Below are positions 52,201 to 63,549 of a stretch of 64,000 nt of DNA, piece after piece. The translations under genes were made by a program, and so were the position numbers. The stretch lies in the NCBI GenBank assembly GCA_916048095.2, contig OU696586.1, positions 5,799,749 to 5,863,748 of the forward strand, read 5' to 3'. Each line of letters starts with the position of its first letter. The first letter of the stretch is position 1. The notes beneath the pieces are model-generated. The model was not told the DNA's origin, did not search any database, and worked only from the letters and a program-made list of their open reading frames with translations. Source of the DNA: Sacculina carcini. Lineage: Eukaryota > Arthropoda > Thecostraca > Sacculinidae.

Positions 52201-53553
52201 TAAGTATGAGGCGGGTTGACTGAATAATATGTCGTCAATTATTAGAATAAGAATATGCAAATTCAGAACAGGAATTTTCTATTGGTATAGATTTTACAAT
52301 TTAGAGTTTTCTATTAGACTGGCTGTTTGCATGTAAATATGTATTACTTTTGTTTTATTAGTTGTTCCGCACGACGGGTGGGTTTAAATATTAAATGTTA
52401 CCGTGTAGAATGAGTTCATATACAAAACTCACGGGCTTGACTTCAAGATCCAGACTCACTAATGAAAATGTGTATTAAATGGTGTATAATTAAATCACAT
52501 TATACAATAAATGTGATTTAACCAGTCTTACAATTTGGTTTCTATACTATAACGGCGAGGTGCGAGAAAAGTATTGGTGGGCCGCGTGTTTGAGTCCCCT
52601 GGCGTAAATAATCTCAAACTTCTGATTAGAAATTATGATTGAATCGGTTCATTTTGTGATCACAAACTAATAAGTTGGATCACCTCAGATTAGGCTGGGT
52701 TATGTCAAGATGGGGTGGTTGGGTTGGGTTGGGTAGGTTTGACTCAGGTTATATTGGGTTTTAATGATAGCGGAAAATATATAAGTTTAAGCAATACATA
52801 TTATAGCGGTAAAAGTAAAATAGTACTTAAGCAAATGATGTTGGGGAATGATGTTAAGTAATAAATATAGTTTGGAAACATTCTGATGAAAAGATTTCAT
52901 CATCTTTCATTGTTTGTTTCGTGTTTGTGTTATGAAGTATACCACACGACGGGCAGATTTATATATCAGGCGGCTTGAGGGATAATATTTGTCAAAATTA
53001 AAACAAAAATATCCACATTTAGACTTTTCTATTGGTCAAGATATTTATAGCTTACATTTTTTGCTTTTAAATTTGTATTCATTATATTTTATGGATTTGA
53101 TATGAATTTTATTGTATGAATTGTTCCGCACGACGGGCGGGTTTAAAAAAAAGTGTTTTTAGTTCATTTTTTCAAATGGTTCATTTAAAAATATGTAATT
53201 TTTTTAAATAAAAATGATCCGCGGGCAGCAACCATAGACAATAGAACGTTCAATTTCCCCTGTAGAATTAATCCATACACAAACCAATGGATTTTACTTC
53301 AAGATCCAGAACGGATCGTGTTCGAGCTCTGAATTATTCAACACGACAGGCGGGTTTAAAAATGACTCAGGCGGACTGAGGGGAAATATGTTGTCGAAAT
53401 AAAAATAATTAAACTTATAATTTTCAATTGATAAATATTTTATGAGTGTATCCTATTTCATTTCTAATTTTCCATATTTTTTTATGAATTGAATATGAAT
53501 TTCATGTTATGAATTTCTCCGCACAACGGGCGGGTATTAATGCCATATATATA
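49272..53553 (+). mobile_element. Helitron-like or satellite-like non-coding block A
   Basis: Starts TCTATATATATATATA, then AAAAGAGATCCTCTGTGTGT, and ends CTCCGCACAACGGGCGGG followed by TATTAATGCCA. The interior has three about 360-410-bp tandem copies (near 49970, 50330 and 50740) sharing CTTGCGATTACACAGGAATA and TTATACCCACAAATG. From about 51230 on, a GC-rich motif CCGCACGACGGGCGGG recurs. The motif holds a CCGC...GCGG inverted repeat about 9-10 bp before CTAG in some copies, like a Helitron 3' end. No RepHel protein and no gene are present. Whether this is a Helitron derivative or a satellite is open. Confidence 0.5.
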
Positions 53554-53815
53554 CATAAAGAAGAAATTATCTGTCTGTCTGTGTATGTATGCTTGAATAT
53601 GAGGTGACATAATTGCGCTGGTTCAATGGTATATATATATACATAAAGAAGAAATTATCTGTCTGTCTGTGTATGTATGCTTGAATATGAGGTGACATAA
53701 TTGCGCAGGTTCAATGGTATATATATACATAAAGAAGAAATTATCTGTCTGTCTGTGTATGTATGCTTGAATATGAGGTGACATAATTGCGCGGGTTCAA
53801 TGGTATAGATCAGGG
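53544..53815 (+). repeat. Three tandem copies of a 78-86-bp unit (CTGTCTGTCTGTGTATGTAT)
   Basis: Each unit runs ATATATACATAAAGAAGAAA, a CTGTCTGTCTG block, GCTTGAATATGAGGTGACAT, then AATTGCGC and GGTTCAATGGT. A further copy lies at 63868-63960, just past the LTR retrotransposon, showing that both Helitron-like blocks had the same right neighbour. Confidence 0.92.
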
Positions 53816-54936
53816 GCTTAATTGTTCCGCACGACGGGCGGGTAAAATGCTACTGGGAACAAAGTAAACTACTGAATTATTGTACCATATAGAACCATTA
53901 AATAAAAAACCATTATTATATAATAAAAAACCATTTGAATATTAGTTAGTTAGTTGTCATTAGTTGGTTTATATATAAAGAACCATTGGTGTTGGGGCTT
54001 AATTGTTCCGCACGACGGGCGGGTTTAAATATGAGGCTGTTCGAGGGAAAATGTTAAATGTTTTGCTTTTTAATTTGTATTCAGTTTATTTTATGGATTG
54101 AATATGCATTTTATTTTATGGATTGAATATGCATTTTATTTTATGGATTGAATATGCATTTTATTTTATAAATTGTTCAGCACGATGGGCGGGTTTAAAT
54201 ATGAGACGGGCTGAAGGAAAATATGTTGTCAAAAAATATAATTGAATTTAGACTTTTCAATTGAGTAAGATTTTAATGAGTATATCTGTTTTCTTTTTTA
54301 ATTTGCAATATGTTTATGAAATAAATATGAATTTCATCTTATGAATTGCTCCGCACAACTGGCGGGCTTCAATGCTAGACGGTGATATTAAGTTATTAAA
54401 ATATTTTGGAAACATTATGATGAAAAAGTGTAGTCATTTTTCATTGTTTCGTGTCTGAGTTCTGAATTATTCAGCACGACGGGCATGTATAAATATGAGG
54501 CGGTTTAGGCAAACTATTTTATGAAAATAAATATGAAAATATAGAAATTTAGAATTTTGTATGGGCTTACTCCATTCTTTTTTAATTCATATTCCTTTTC
54601 TCTCATGAATTGAATACAAATTTAAAAGTATGAACTGTTTCGCACGACGGGCGGGTTTACATGCTAGGATTTTCATTGTTTGTTACGTGTTTGTGTTCTG
54701 AATTATTCCGCACAATGGGCTGGTTTATATATGAGGCGGGTTGAGGGAAAATATTATGTCAAAATAAAAATAAAAATATTCACACTTGGACTTTTCTATT
54801 GAGTAAGATGAGATGATACACTGATGAGTTTTCATTTTCTTTTTTAATTTGGAATATTTTTATGAATATGAATTATTATGAATATTAATTCCATTTTATG
54901 AATTGCTCCGCACAACGGGCGGGTTTTAATGCTAGT
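53816..54936 (+). repeat. Linker array between the two Helitron-like blocks
   Basis: Contains about eight copies of the GC-rich hairpin motif, four of them at about 170-bp spacing. There is also a local triplication of TTTTATGGATTGAATATGCA at about 54094-54165. It ends at a motif copy with ATGCTAG at 54930-54936. Confidence 0.75.
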
Positions 54937-57900
54937 ATATATATAAAAGAGATCCTCTCTGTGTCTGTGTGTGTGTCTGTGTGTGTGTGTCTGTGTGTGT
55001 GTCCCACCCTCCTTGGTCCATTTTCTATGAGCTGCTACTCAATAACCACTTAATGTACCCGCCAACAATTTATACCATTACGCTGGAAATTTTCTTGTCT
55101 ACACGATAGGATAAATTTAAAATTTTAAAAATAAAACCAAAAAAAGTTATCGCGGTGAAAAGACAAAATGAACCCTGAAAAATGCGAAAATTTTGGTCAA
55201 TATTCCTACATCTACTCCTCATAAACCAAAAATGGTACAGCCAAAAAGATTATACCACTGTGTAGAAAATATTCTGTTCTACGCGATAGGCTAAAATTAA
55301 TATCCAAGAATTAAATATAAAATATGTAAAAATGACAAAATTTCAGTCTACATTCAAAATTATATTTAAGCTCGACGCGTCCGATTTTTTGTACTTTTTT
55401 CTCTATTTCTCAGCAACTAAACATCACACATCTAAATAAATATTACCATCATGCTGGGAATTTTGTTTTCTACAGCACGGTATAAATTTTAATTTTCCAG
55501 AGCGTATAAAGAAAATGTTACGGCGGTGTGAAGTCAAAATGACAAAATCAAAAAGGCACTGAAAAACGCGAATATTTTGGTCAATATTCCGCTATCTATT
55601 CCTCTTAAACCAGCAGAGTTACAGTTATAAAAATTATACTATTGTGTAGAAAATTTTGTGTTCTACAAGAAACGCTATAATTTATACCCACAAATGATAC
55701 AAAAAACGTGTAAAATTGGAAAAATTCTCAAATACATCCAAAATTACACTTGAACACCGTGCGACTAAAATTAATTCATTTTTCTACCTATTTCTCAAGA
55801 ACTATTTGCTACACATAAAAATAAATTATACCATTGTGCTGGAAAGTTTGTTTTCTACAATACGGTATAATTCTTAATTTTCCAAAGTGTGTCTGAAGGA
55901 AGTTACGGCGGTGTAAAGTCCAATGGACATATTGCCAATTTGACAGCTATTATGCGCACTTGCGATTACACAGGAATATACTACTGTGTAGAAAATTTTG
56001 TGTTCTACAAGAAAATGTATAATTTATACCCACAAATGATACAAAAAACGTGTAAAATTGGCAAAATTCTCAAATATATCCAAAATTACACTTGAACACC
56101 GGGTGACTAAAATTAATTCATTTTTCTACCCATTTCTCAGGAACTGTTTGTCATACATTAAAATTAATTATACCATCGTGCTAGAAATTTTGTTTTCTAC
56201 AATACGGTATAATTTGTAATTTTCCAAAGTGTATTTGAAGGAAGTTACGGCGGTGTAAAGTCAAAAGCACATATTACCAATTTGACAGCTATTATGCGCA
56301 CTTGCGATTACAGAGGAATATACACCGATTAAATTTCACTGAAGCCCAATCACAATTAAGAATGCATCATATTAGCTCCAAGCATGGATGGTGTGGTTTT
56401 ATTGGGTACAGTTTAATTAATGCTACACTATACTGAATATAAAGGCTTTATTGTCCTCAATAACGTTCCGCACGACGGGCGGGTAAAATGCTACTGGGAA
56501 CAAAGTAAACTACTGAATTTTACTGTATAATTTAATTGGTTTAATTTCAAGCTGCATAAGCTTAAGCTGCATAAGGATATGGGTTGTAATATCATGCAAT
56601 GCCAACTATATGAATATGCTGTTTAAGCGGACGCATAAATCTGGAATTATAGAGATGACAGAAAGTTTCATTGTTTTGATAGTGTTACACTTCTGAATTA
56701 CTACACACGAAGGACGGGTGTGAATTTGAGCAGTGTTGAGGGAAAAACATCGTCAATAATTAAAACAAGAATTTACAAATTTGACTTTTTCTCTTGGTCG
56801 TTTTTCATCCATTTTCATTGTGTTTGTTTCGTGTTTGAGTTCTGAATTATTCCGCACGACGGGCAGCTTTAAATAAGAGGTGGGTTGTGGAAAAACATGT
56901 TTTCTAAATTGAAACATAAATTTCACATTTCGACTTTTATATTGGCTAAAGCTTTCCTATGGGTTTGTTTTTCTTTTTCAATTCTCACTAATTTTTTTAT
57001 GAATTGAATATTAATTATATTTTATGAACTGTTCCGCACGACGGGCGGGCTTAAATGTATCTATAAAGAGTGGGTTTAAATGATAGCGAGATATATGATA
57101 TTTTGCTAGCAGTAAATATTCTAGCGATAAAAGTAGAATAGCTCTTAAGCAAATGATTTTGGAGAATGATGTGAACCTTTAAATATATTTTGCGATCTGA
57201 TGATATATGTATTAGGAATAATACGTAGCAGAATATAGATTGCATAATATAATATCGGCTGTAATATCAAGGGCTGTAATATCGGTGTAATCCAAAAAAT
57301 AACAACTGCATGAATATGATGCATTAGCGGAAGCATTAACCGGGATTTATTAGATAATATGATAATGGTGTATAATTATGTCGCATTATGCAACAAATAA
57401 TCAGATAATGCAGTTGTTAGCACACCCGCCTCACAAGCGGGAGGTCCGTGGTTCGAAACCCGGCGGAGCAGAATTTCATTGACCGAATTCTACAATCCCA
57501 CAGCCCCTGTCAACCCAGCAGTAAATGGTACCAGATATCAGTCATGAGTTGCGCCATGCATTCTGGGGAGGTGGCCCTCTCTAATACGTCTTACGTCCTT
57601 GTGGCGCCATAGCGTGGAGAGGGTCGGTTCTGCGGTGGCAGCGAGCTGCACGGGGCACGCCTGTGTGTTCATAAGCTTCGGCTTCTTCCCGTGTAGCAGC
57701 TGCCACTTAGGCATTTAACCTTTTAAATGTGAGTTTAGCTGCCTTACAGTTTGGTCCCGATACTATATTGGCGGGTTGAGACAAAAGTATTGGTGGGCCG
57801 CGTGTTTGGGACCCCTGGGGTAGATAATCCCAGTCTTCTGATTACAAATTATGATCGCCTCAGTATATTTTGTGATCACAAACTAATAAGTTAAATCACC

Positions 57901-58767
57901 TCAGACTAGGCTGAGAGCGGTCAAGATTGAATGGTTGGGTTGGGTTGGGTAGGTTTGACTCAGGTTACAGTGGGTTTTAATGATAGCGGAAAATATATAA
58001 ATTTTAACAATAAATATTATAGCGGTAAAAGTGAAATAGTACTTAAGCAAATGATATTGGGGAATGATGTTAAGTAATATATATAGTTTGGAAACATTCT
58101 GATGAAAAGATTTCATCATCTTTCATTGTTTGTTTCGTGTTTGTGTTCTGAATTATACCACACGACGGGCAGATTTATATATCAGGCGGGTTGAGGGATA
58201 ATATTTGTCAAAATAAGAACAAAAATATTCACATTTAGACTTTTCTATTGGTTAAGATATTTATAGGTTACATTTTTTGGTTTTCAATTTGTATTCATTA
58301 TATTTTATGGATTTGATATGAATTTTATTGTATGAATTGTTCCGCACGACGGGTGGGTTTAAAAAAAGTGTTTTTTTAGATCATTTTTTCAAATGGTTCA
58401 TTTAAAAAAAGGTAATTTTTTTTTAAATAAAAATGTTCCGCGGGCAGCAACTATAGACAATAGAACGTTCAATTTCCCCTGTAGAATTAATCCATTCACA
58501 AAACCAATGGATTTGACTTCAAGATGCAGAACGGATCGTGTTCGAGTTCTGAATTATTCAGCACGAAGGGCGGGTTTAAAAATGACTCAGGCGGACTGAG
58601 GGGAAATATTTTGTCGAAATAAAAATAATTGAACTTATAATTTTCAATTGATTAATATTTTTATGAGTGTATCCTATTTCATTTTTATTTTTCCATATTT
58701 TTTATGAATTGAATATGAATTTCATGTTATGAATTGCTCCGCACAACGGGCGGGTTTTAATGCTATA
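54937..58767 (+). mobile_element. Helitron-like or satellite-like non-coding block B (paralogue of A)
   Basis: Starts TATATATATAAAAGAGATCC and ends GCTCCGCACAACGGGCGG followed by GTTTTAATGCTATA. Segments near 56240-56560, 57028-57350 and 57760-58767 match block A segments near 51010-51330, 51786-52120 and 52560-53553 almost base for base. It differs by having a SINE at 57405-57728, which block A lacks, and by small indels. No coding sequence. Confidence 0.5.
57405..57728 (+). repeat. tRNA-Val-headed SINE in block B
   Basis: Head GCAGTTGTTAGCAC (A box eroded), anticodon loop CTCACAA, intact B box GGTTCGAAACC, then the family body, ending at GGCATTTAACCTTTTAA. It is absent from the equivalent position of block A, so it inserted after the A/B duplication. 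Confidence 0.87.
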
Positions 58768-59080
58768 TGTGGCGTTGTTGTCGAGTGGCGTGCGGTGTGA
58801 CGTCATAGCGGTTCACTTGAGTCGACTGGTGCGAGGTATGACGTCGCACGTTGCTGCGCGCTGATTGGCCGCGATTTGAGCCTAGTGCCGGAGGCGTGTA
58901 TCAGCTGGCGTGTGTGAAGCTGGCTTTGCGAGCGGTCGAGAGTCATTCGGTTGGTGGCCTGGGCGTTGTAAGCATCGTTGCCGTGTGTTCGAGAGATATT
59001 CGCTGTGTGGACGTATTCTCGTCGTGTGCGCTGGTTTTTCCTGCGCGAGAGGTAAGAGGGCTTTGCCCGATTACATTACA
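58768..59080 (+). repeat. Left LTR (313 bp)
   Basis: Begins TGTGGCGTTGTTGTCGAGTG and ends GATTACATTACA. It differs from the right LTR at two positions (GAGAGTC versus GAGCGTC, CTGGGCG versus CTGTGCG). A consensus-like splice donor GAGAG|GTAAGAG lies at about 59051, near its 3' end. Confidence 0.97.
58798..58805 (+). promoter_or_regulatory. CRE/ATF-like site in the LTR
   Basis: TGACGTCA, a perfect palindromic cAMP-response/ATF site. A second, half site TGACGTCG lies about 40 bp downstream. The same sites recur in the right LTR at about 63580. This suggests transcription control by bZIP factors (inference). Confidence 0.55.
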
Positions 59081-59095
59081 AGCTATTTCGGCTTT

Positions 59096-60148
59096 ATGGC
59101 TGAGGCCGTTGGTGGGGGCAAACGTGAGTTTGTCGAAGGGGGTTCCGGTAGCGAATCCGATGACTTCGGTCAGGAGGGTCAGAGACCCGAGCAGCGGGCC
59201 GCAGGACCCGTGGTAGATGTTGGCCAGTTGGCCAACATCTTAATGCAGGCCCGAGGGCCGATCCTTGACAGGATAGGGCGGGCTCTACCGCGTTTCGGTG
59301 GTGACGTCACCCTTGACGTCACTGAGTGGCTGGCCGACTTTGAGCGGCTATGCCGTGTCCAGCAGGTCGACCCTTGCGAAATGGTCGACCATATGCTGGA
59401 TGGGAGCGCGCGCCGGCTTTACCGGCGCATGCTCGTGGGCGACGCCTCACAGTGGGCCGTGGTGAAAGCCACGCTGGTCGCCGAGTTTGGCGTGCCTCGC
59501 CAAGAGGCGTGGAGGCGTTTCTCGACTCGTCAGCTTCGATCTGGCGAGTCAGTGGACGCCTTTGTGGACAACCTAGAGCGTCTAGGTCGCCGTGTAGGGT
59601 TAACACCCGAGAGCTTGGCGTTCCGCGTCAAATTTTATGAGGGCCTACCCGACTCAATCTATGAGTGGGCTATGGCGAGAGAGGGGGCGTATACCTCCGA
59701 GTTCGACAGCGTGCTGTCGGCGGTGCGCGCCAGAGTTGGTGCGCGTAGGGCTGCTGCAGCTAGAAACCGCCCATCTGGGGTGGTGGCTGCATCTAGGCAG
59801 CGAGTCAGCTACGCCCAAGTAGCGAGCAGCTCGAGGGACCGCTCTCCTGGTCCTCAAGCGTCGGACGAGCGAGACGGCTCTGTGTCTCGGTGGGCGGGCC
59901 GTCCGGAGCGCTCTTCTGCGCGCCGGACGCTCCGCTGCTACCGATGTGGCGGCGACCATCTGGTCCGCGAGTGCCCGGGAGCGCAATGCTACCGGTGTGG
60001 CAAGCACGGGCATTTCGCTCGTGATTGCGAGGAGCCGGCGTCGACGTCGACGTCACGCCGCTCGCGAGCTCGGACGAGCTCGCATTTTCATGCGGAGGGC
60101 GCAGCACGGGGCGCAGCGTCCTCCGACATGGAAGTCGACCGCAATTAA
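59096..60148 (+). CDS. gag: Retrotransposon Gag (capsid/nucleocapsid)
   Basis: 350 residues from the first ATG downstream of the LTR (the frame is open back into the LTR, but this start is the natural one). A retrotransposon-Gag-like capsid region spans about 60-220, including EWLADFERLC and FYEGLPDSIYEW. An Arg/Ser-rich stretch follows. Two CCHC zinc knuckles lie at 281-294 (CYRCGGDHLVREC) and 298-311 (CYRCGKHGHFARDC), which bind the RNA genome. The frame is intact. It ends 16 bp before the pol frame opens. Confidence 0.94.
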   Translation: MAEAVGGGKREFVEGGSGSESDDFGQEGQRPEQRAAGPVVDVGQLANILMQARGPILDRIGRALPRFGGDVTLDVTEWLADFERLCRVQQVDPCEMVDHMLDGSARRLYRRMLVGDASQWAVVKATLVAEFGVPRQEAWRRFSTRQLRSGESVDAFVDNLERLGRRVGLTPESLAFRVKFYEGLPDSIYEWAMAREGAYTSEFDSVLSAVRARVGARRAAAARNRPSGVVAASRQRVSYAQVASSSRDRSPGPQASDERDGSVSRWAGRPERSSARRTLRCYRCGGDHLVRECPGAQCYRCGKHGHFARDCEEPASTSTSRRSRARTSSHFHAEGAARGAASSDMEVDRN

Positions 60149-60164
60149 GCGGCGGCCCCTGTAA

Positions 60165-62039
60165 AGGGCGACGGTGAGTCCCTGCTCTGCGCGTGGACTC
60201 ATCAGCGGAGCACATTTGGTGCGTCGGGCCCGCCGGGCGATTCGAGGGACGGCCGGTGTATTGACTTCGCGTCGTATGCCGGTCGTTGAAGCTGTTCTCA
60301 ACGGTCGTTGCTCCCGGTGTCTGGTTGACACGGGAAGTGAGTGCACAATTGTTAGTGCACGGGTGGTGGCGGGTTCACTTCCCCGTCGGGGACGACCGTT
60401 GATTACAGCGGATGGTAGGACTTCTCATGAGACGAAGTCCTGTGACGTAGTAATAGGGCTGCAGGGACACTGTTTTAGAGTTCCCGGGCTCGTAGTCAAG
60501 GGATTAGAAAACCTTGGGGTGGAGTGCCTCCTGGGCAACGATGTTATCGACCATATGGGAGGCGTGACAGTGAAAAGGGGTGTTGACTCTAAATACACCG
60601 TTGAGTGGGGGAAACCTTACCCCGAGGGGTGCTGTCGTGCACCGGCGCGTAAGAGTGTGTCTAATAAATCGACGAAGTGTGTGAGGTTTATGTTGGCAGG
60701 TTCCACGGATAGTCCGCAGCCGCTGGAAGTTGTCGACAAGGACATCGTAGCGTCATTCGCTGAGGGCCGATGGACGGTGAGCTGGCGGTGGTCTTACAAA
60801 GAGCCGGACCAGCTACAGAACAGCGTGGCGGAGTACAGATGTACGAGAGCTCCCGGAGTGAGCGAGAGGTACAATGCCGAGATCCGGAGCTGGATCGAGA
60901 AAGGCTGGTTAATCACATGGCACGGCCCAGTAAAGGGGATCATCCCGCTGTTGGCCGTCGTACAGCCGACGAAAGACAAAGTTCGTCCTGTTATGGATTA
61001 CCGTGAGCTGAACGGCTTTGTCGAGTGTCACACAGGAGATGACGGTGTGTCAGTGTGTGCTGACAAGATCAGAGAGTGGAGGCAATGGCAGGGGGAGATC
61101 AAGGTAGTTGATCTCAAGTCGGCGTACCTGCAGATTCACGTGAGCCGAGATCTGTGGAAGTATCAGGTCGTGAGGTATAATGGTGTGCATTATGCGTTGA
61201 CGCGGCTGGGCTTCGGCCTGTCATGTGCACCAAGAATAATGACGCTGATTCTGCGAAAGGTCCTGTCATTGGACGAGAAGGTGCGAAAGGCGACAGATCA
61301 TTATGTCGACGATATCATCGTGAGGACGTCCGATGTGAGCGTGCAGCAGCTTCGGGAGCATCTGCGAAGGTATGGCTTTGAGACTAAGGAGCCGGAGGGC
61401 CTAGATGGGGGTCGATTATTGGGAATTGCTCTGAGGAAGGGACCCGATGGGTGGTTGAATATGTCGAGAGGGACAGCTCTTCGTGACGCTGCACCCGAAT
61501 TGACAGGGCTGACCAAGCGTGGGTTGTTCTCCGTATGTGGTCGTTTAGTCGGCCATTACCCCGTTGCCGGGTGGTTACGCCCCCATTGCAGTTTTTTGAA
61601 ACGGTTGGGGTGTGGCGGGTCGTGGGATAACCCGGTGGAGAATGTTGTGTGTGTGCTTGTGTCTGAGCTGTTGCAGCGTGTTCAGAAGGCGGACCCGGTA
61701 AGGGGTCGATGGGACGTGAACGCTGCTAGAGACGTCACTGTATGGACTGACGCGAGCACGTTGGCGCTTGGCGTGGTGGTCGAGGTGGACGGCTGCATCG
61801 TTGAGGATGCTACTTGGCTCCGTAAGAAGACCGACGTTCTACACATCAATGTGTCCGAACTGGAGGCAGTCGGTCGTGGCATCAATATGGCGATTTCGTG
61901 GGGGTTCCAGACGTTTACCGTCGCGACAGACTCGAGGACAGTGCTTAGTTGGATGGACAGCACTGTCGAGGGGCGCAACCGTGTCCGCACTAAAGGTCTC
62001 TGCCGAGATGCTGGTGAAGCGCCGACTGGCGGTGATTAA
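60165..62039 (+). pseudogene. pol: Pol part 1: protease, reverse transcriptase, RNase H
   Basis: Open from just after a stop at 60162-60164. The first ATG is at 60276, directly before the aspartic protease motif VDTGSE (Asp at 60327-60329). Reverse transcriptase palm: YVDD at 61302-61313, with upstream VVDLKSAYLQIHV. RNase H: WTDAS near 61744, ELEAV near 61858, TDSRTVL near 61925. The frame then ends in unrelated residues and a stop at 62037-62039, while the correct sequence continues in the +1 frame. Gag and pol frames do not overlap, so a standard frameshift is not evident and pol expression is unclear. Confidence 0.92.
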
Positions 62040-63492
62040 GGAGACGATCGCCGAGCATGGCCTGACAGTTTCTCTCCGGTTTGTCACGACTGTGGAGAAT
62101 AAAGCTGATCAGATGACCAGGGTGGCCATGAAGTGGCTTGTTCATCGTGACGCTGGTGAGGAGGAGGTGGCAATATCAGCAGCTATTGCTACGAAGAAGA
62201 GCATTAAGGACACCGTTTGGGCGGCTCATCTGCCCCATCATTTAGGTGTCGAGAGGACGCTGTACCTGGGTCAACAATTGCGGAGTGATTTGACGAGAGC
62301 CCATGTGAAGGCGGAGTTAGCTGGATGCGAGGCTTGTCAACGTATCGATCCAGCGGTGAGAGAGGAGAATCTCGTAGGGCAGGGTAGTCTGGCCGTGGAC
62401 AGGGACTGGTATCGATTTGCAGCGGACGTCACTCATTACGATGCCGGCGTTTACCTGTCGATGGTGGATTGTGGTCCATCACGTCTTGCCGTATGGCGCA
62501 GATTGCCGAATGAGACGGCGTTGTGCATTATAGCTCAGCTGCGGCAGATTGTGATTGAGCGTGGGCCGTTTGAGGAGCTGTTACTGGACAACTCTACGGC
62601 GTTCCGGTCGGCGGCGATGGAGCAGTTCGCCGACGAGTGGTGTATTTCTTTGCGATTCCGAGCCGCATACGCCCCGGGCGGTAACGGGATCGTGGAGCGA
62701 AATCACCGTACGATCAAAAGGATCGCAGCGAGGGGACATATTTCCCCGGAGGAGGCGACGTTCTGGTACAACGTTACGCCGCGCAAAGAGACTCAGGTGA
62801 GCACTATTCCCTCGAGGTGTATTTTCAGATACGAGTGGCGTCTTCCATTTGAGACCGGCCGCAGGGACGCTGATGACCAGACAGCAGCGTTTGCCGTTGG
62901 TGACGAGGTGTGGGTGAAACCGCCGATCCCGTCATGTACAACGCCGTGGACCCTCGGGAAGGTGACCAGGGTCGTCTCACAGCACGTTGTGTGCGTAGAT
63001 GGCATGCCGCGCCATGTGCGCGACCTGCGCAAGCGTCGCTGTGCCGGCCATCGTGGAGCCATAGACAAGACCGGCACTCATGGCGACGTGGAACCGACCA
63101 GCGGCGTTTGGGATGTGGATGCGACCGGCAATCGCGGAGATGTGGAGCCACCCGATGGAGCCACCCGGTGTAGCTTGGACCTGAGCGTTGATGGCGGACG
63201 GGACGAGGCGGCCGTTAGTCCCGGCGGTGACAGAACACCTGACAGCCTGCCACCTGAGCGACTGGCTATTGGCGAGGGCGTGGATGCGGACCGTGTGTCT
63301 GTGGAGCAGGAACCTGGTGAGCCCTCAGAGGACGTGAGTGTACATACGGCTCGAGAGAATGTCGGAGAGGGCGTCGCGGCTGAGAGAGTCGAGGATGAGG
63401 CTGCAGTCGAGCAGCCGAGGCGGTCAACGAGGAGACGTCGACCGCCGGCATGGTTAAACGAGTACGTGTGTCTATCCGATGATGAAGTTTAA
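61990..63492 (+). pseudogene. pol: Pol part 2: end of RNase H/linker and integrase
   Basis: Coherent sequence enters this frame at about 61995-62010, inside the segment where part 1 loses sense. That is a single frame change with no homopolymer or evident slippery site. The N-terminal zinc-binding region is near 62225-62340 (HLPHHLG...CEACQ). The catalytic DDE residues are Asp near 62425 (AADVTHY), Asp near 62586 (LLLDNS) and Glu near 62697 (NGIVERNHR). The C-terminal tail is acidic and then Arg-rich (RRSTRRRRPPAW). No chromodomain was seen. I give only the break and do not reconstruct a joined product. Confidence 0.92.
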
Positions 63493-63533
63493 CCGTGCGT
63501 GTTTGCAAGCGTGTTTGTTGTGAGCTTTCAGGT

Positions 63534-63549
63534 GAAAAGCTGGGGGAGA
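63534..63549 (+). promoter_or_regulatory. Polypurine tract
   Basis: GAAAAGCTGGGGGAGA, purine-rich except for CT, immediately before the right LTR. This is the usual plus-strand priming site of LTR retrotransposons. Confidence 0.8.

Larger units (their letters stand above)
51231..58762 (+). repeat. Dispersed array of a hairpin motif CCGCACGACGGGCGGG
   Basis: I count at least 22 recognisable copies, all in + orientation, for example near 51231, 51615, 51788, 52366, 53125, 53826, 54004, 54174, 54348, 54638, 54903, 56465, 57031, 58338 and 58739. Class 1 copies read GAATTGTTCCGCACGACGGG followed by CGGGTTTAAAT, sometimes ending GCTAG. Class 2 copies (GAATTATTCCGCACGACGGG then CAG...) are followed by GAGGCGGGTTGAGGGA. 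Class 2 to class 1 spacing is regularly about 170-185 bp, suggesting an underlying unit of that length. Confidence 0.8.
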
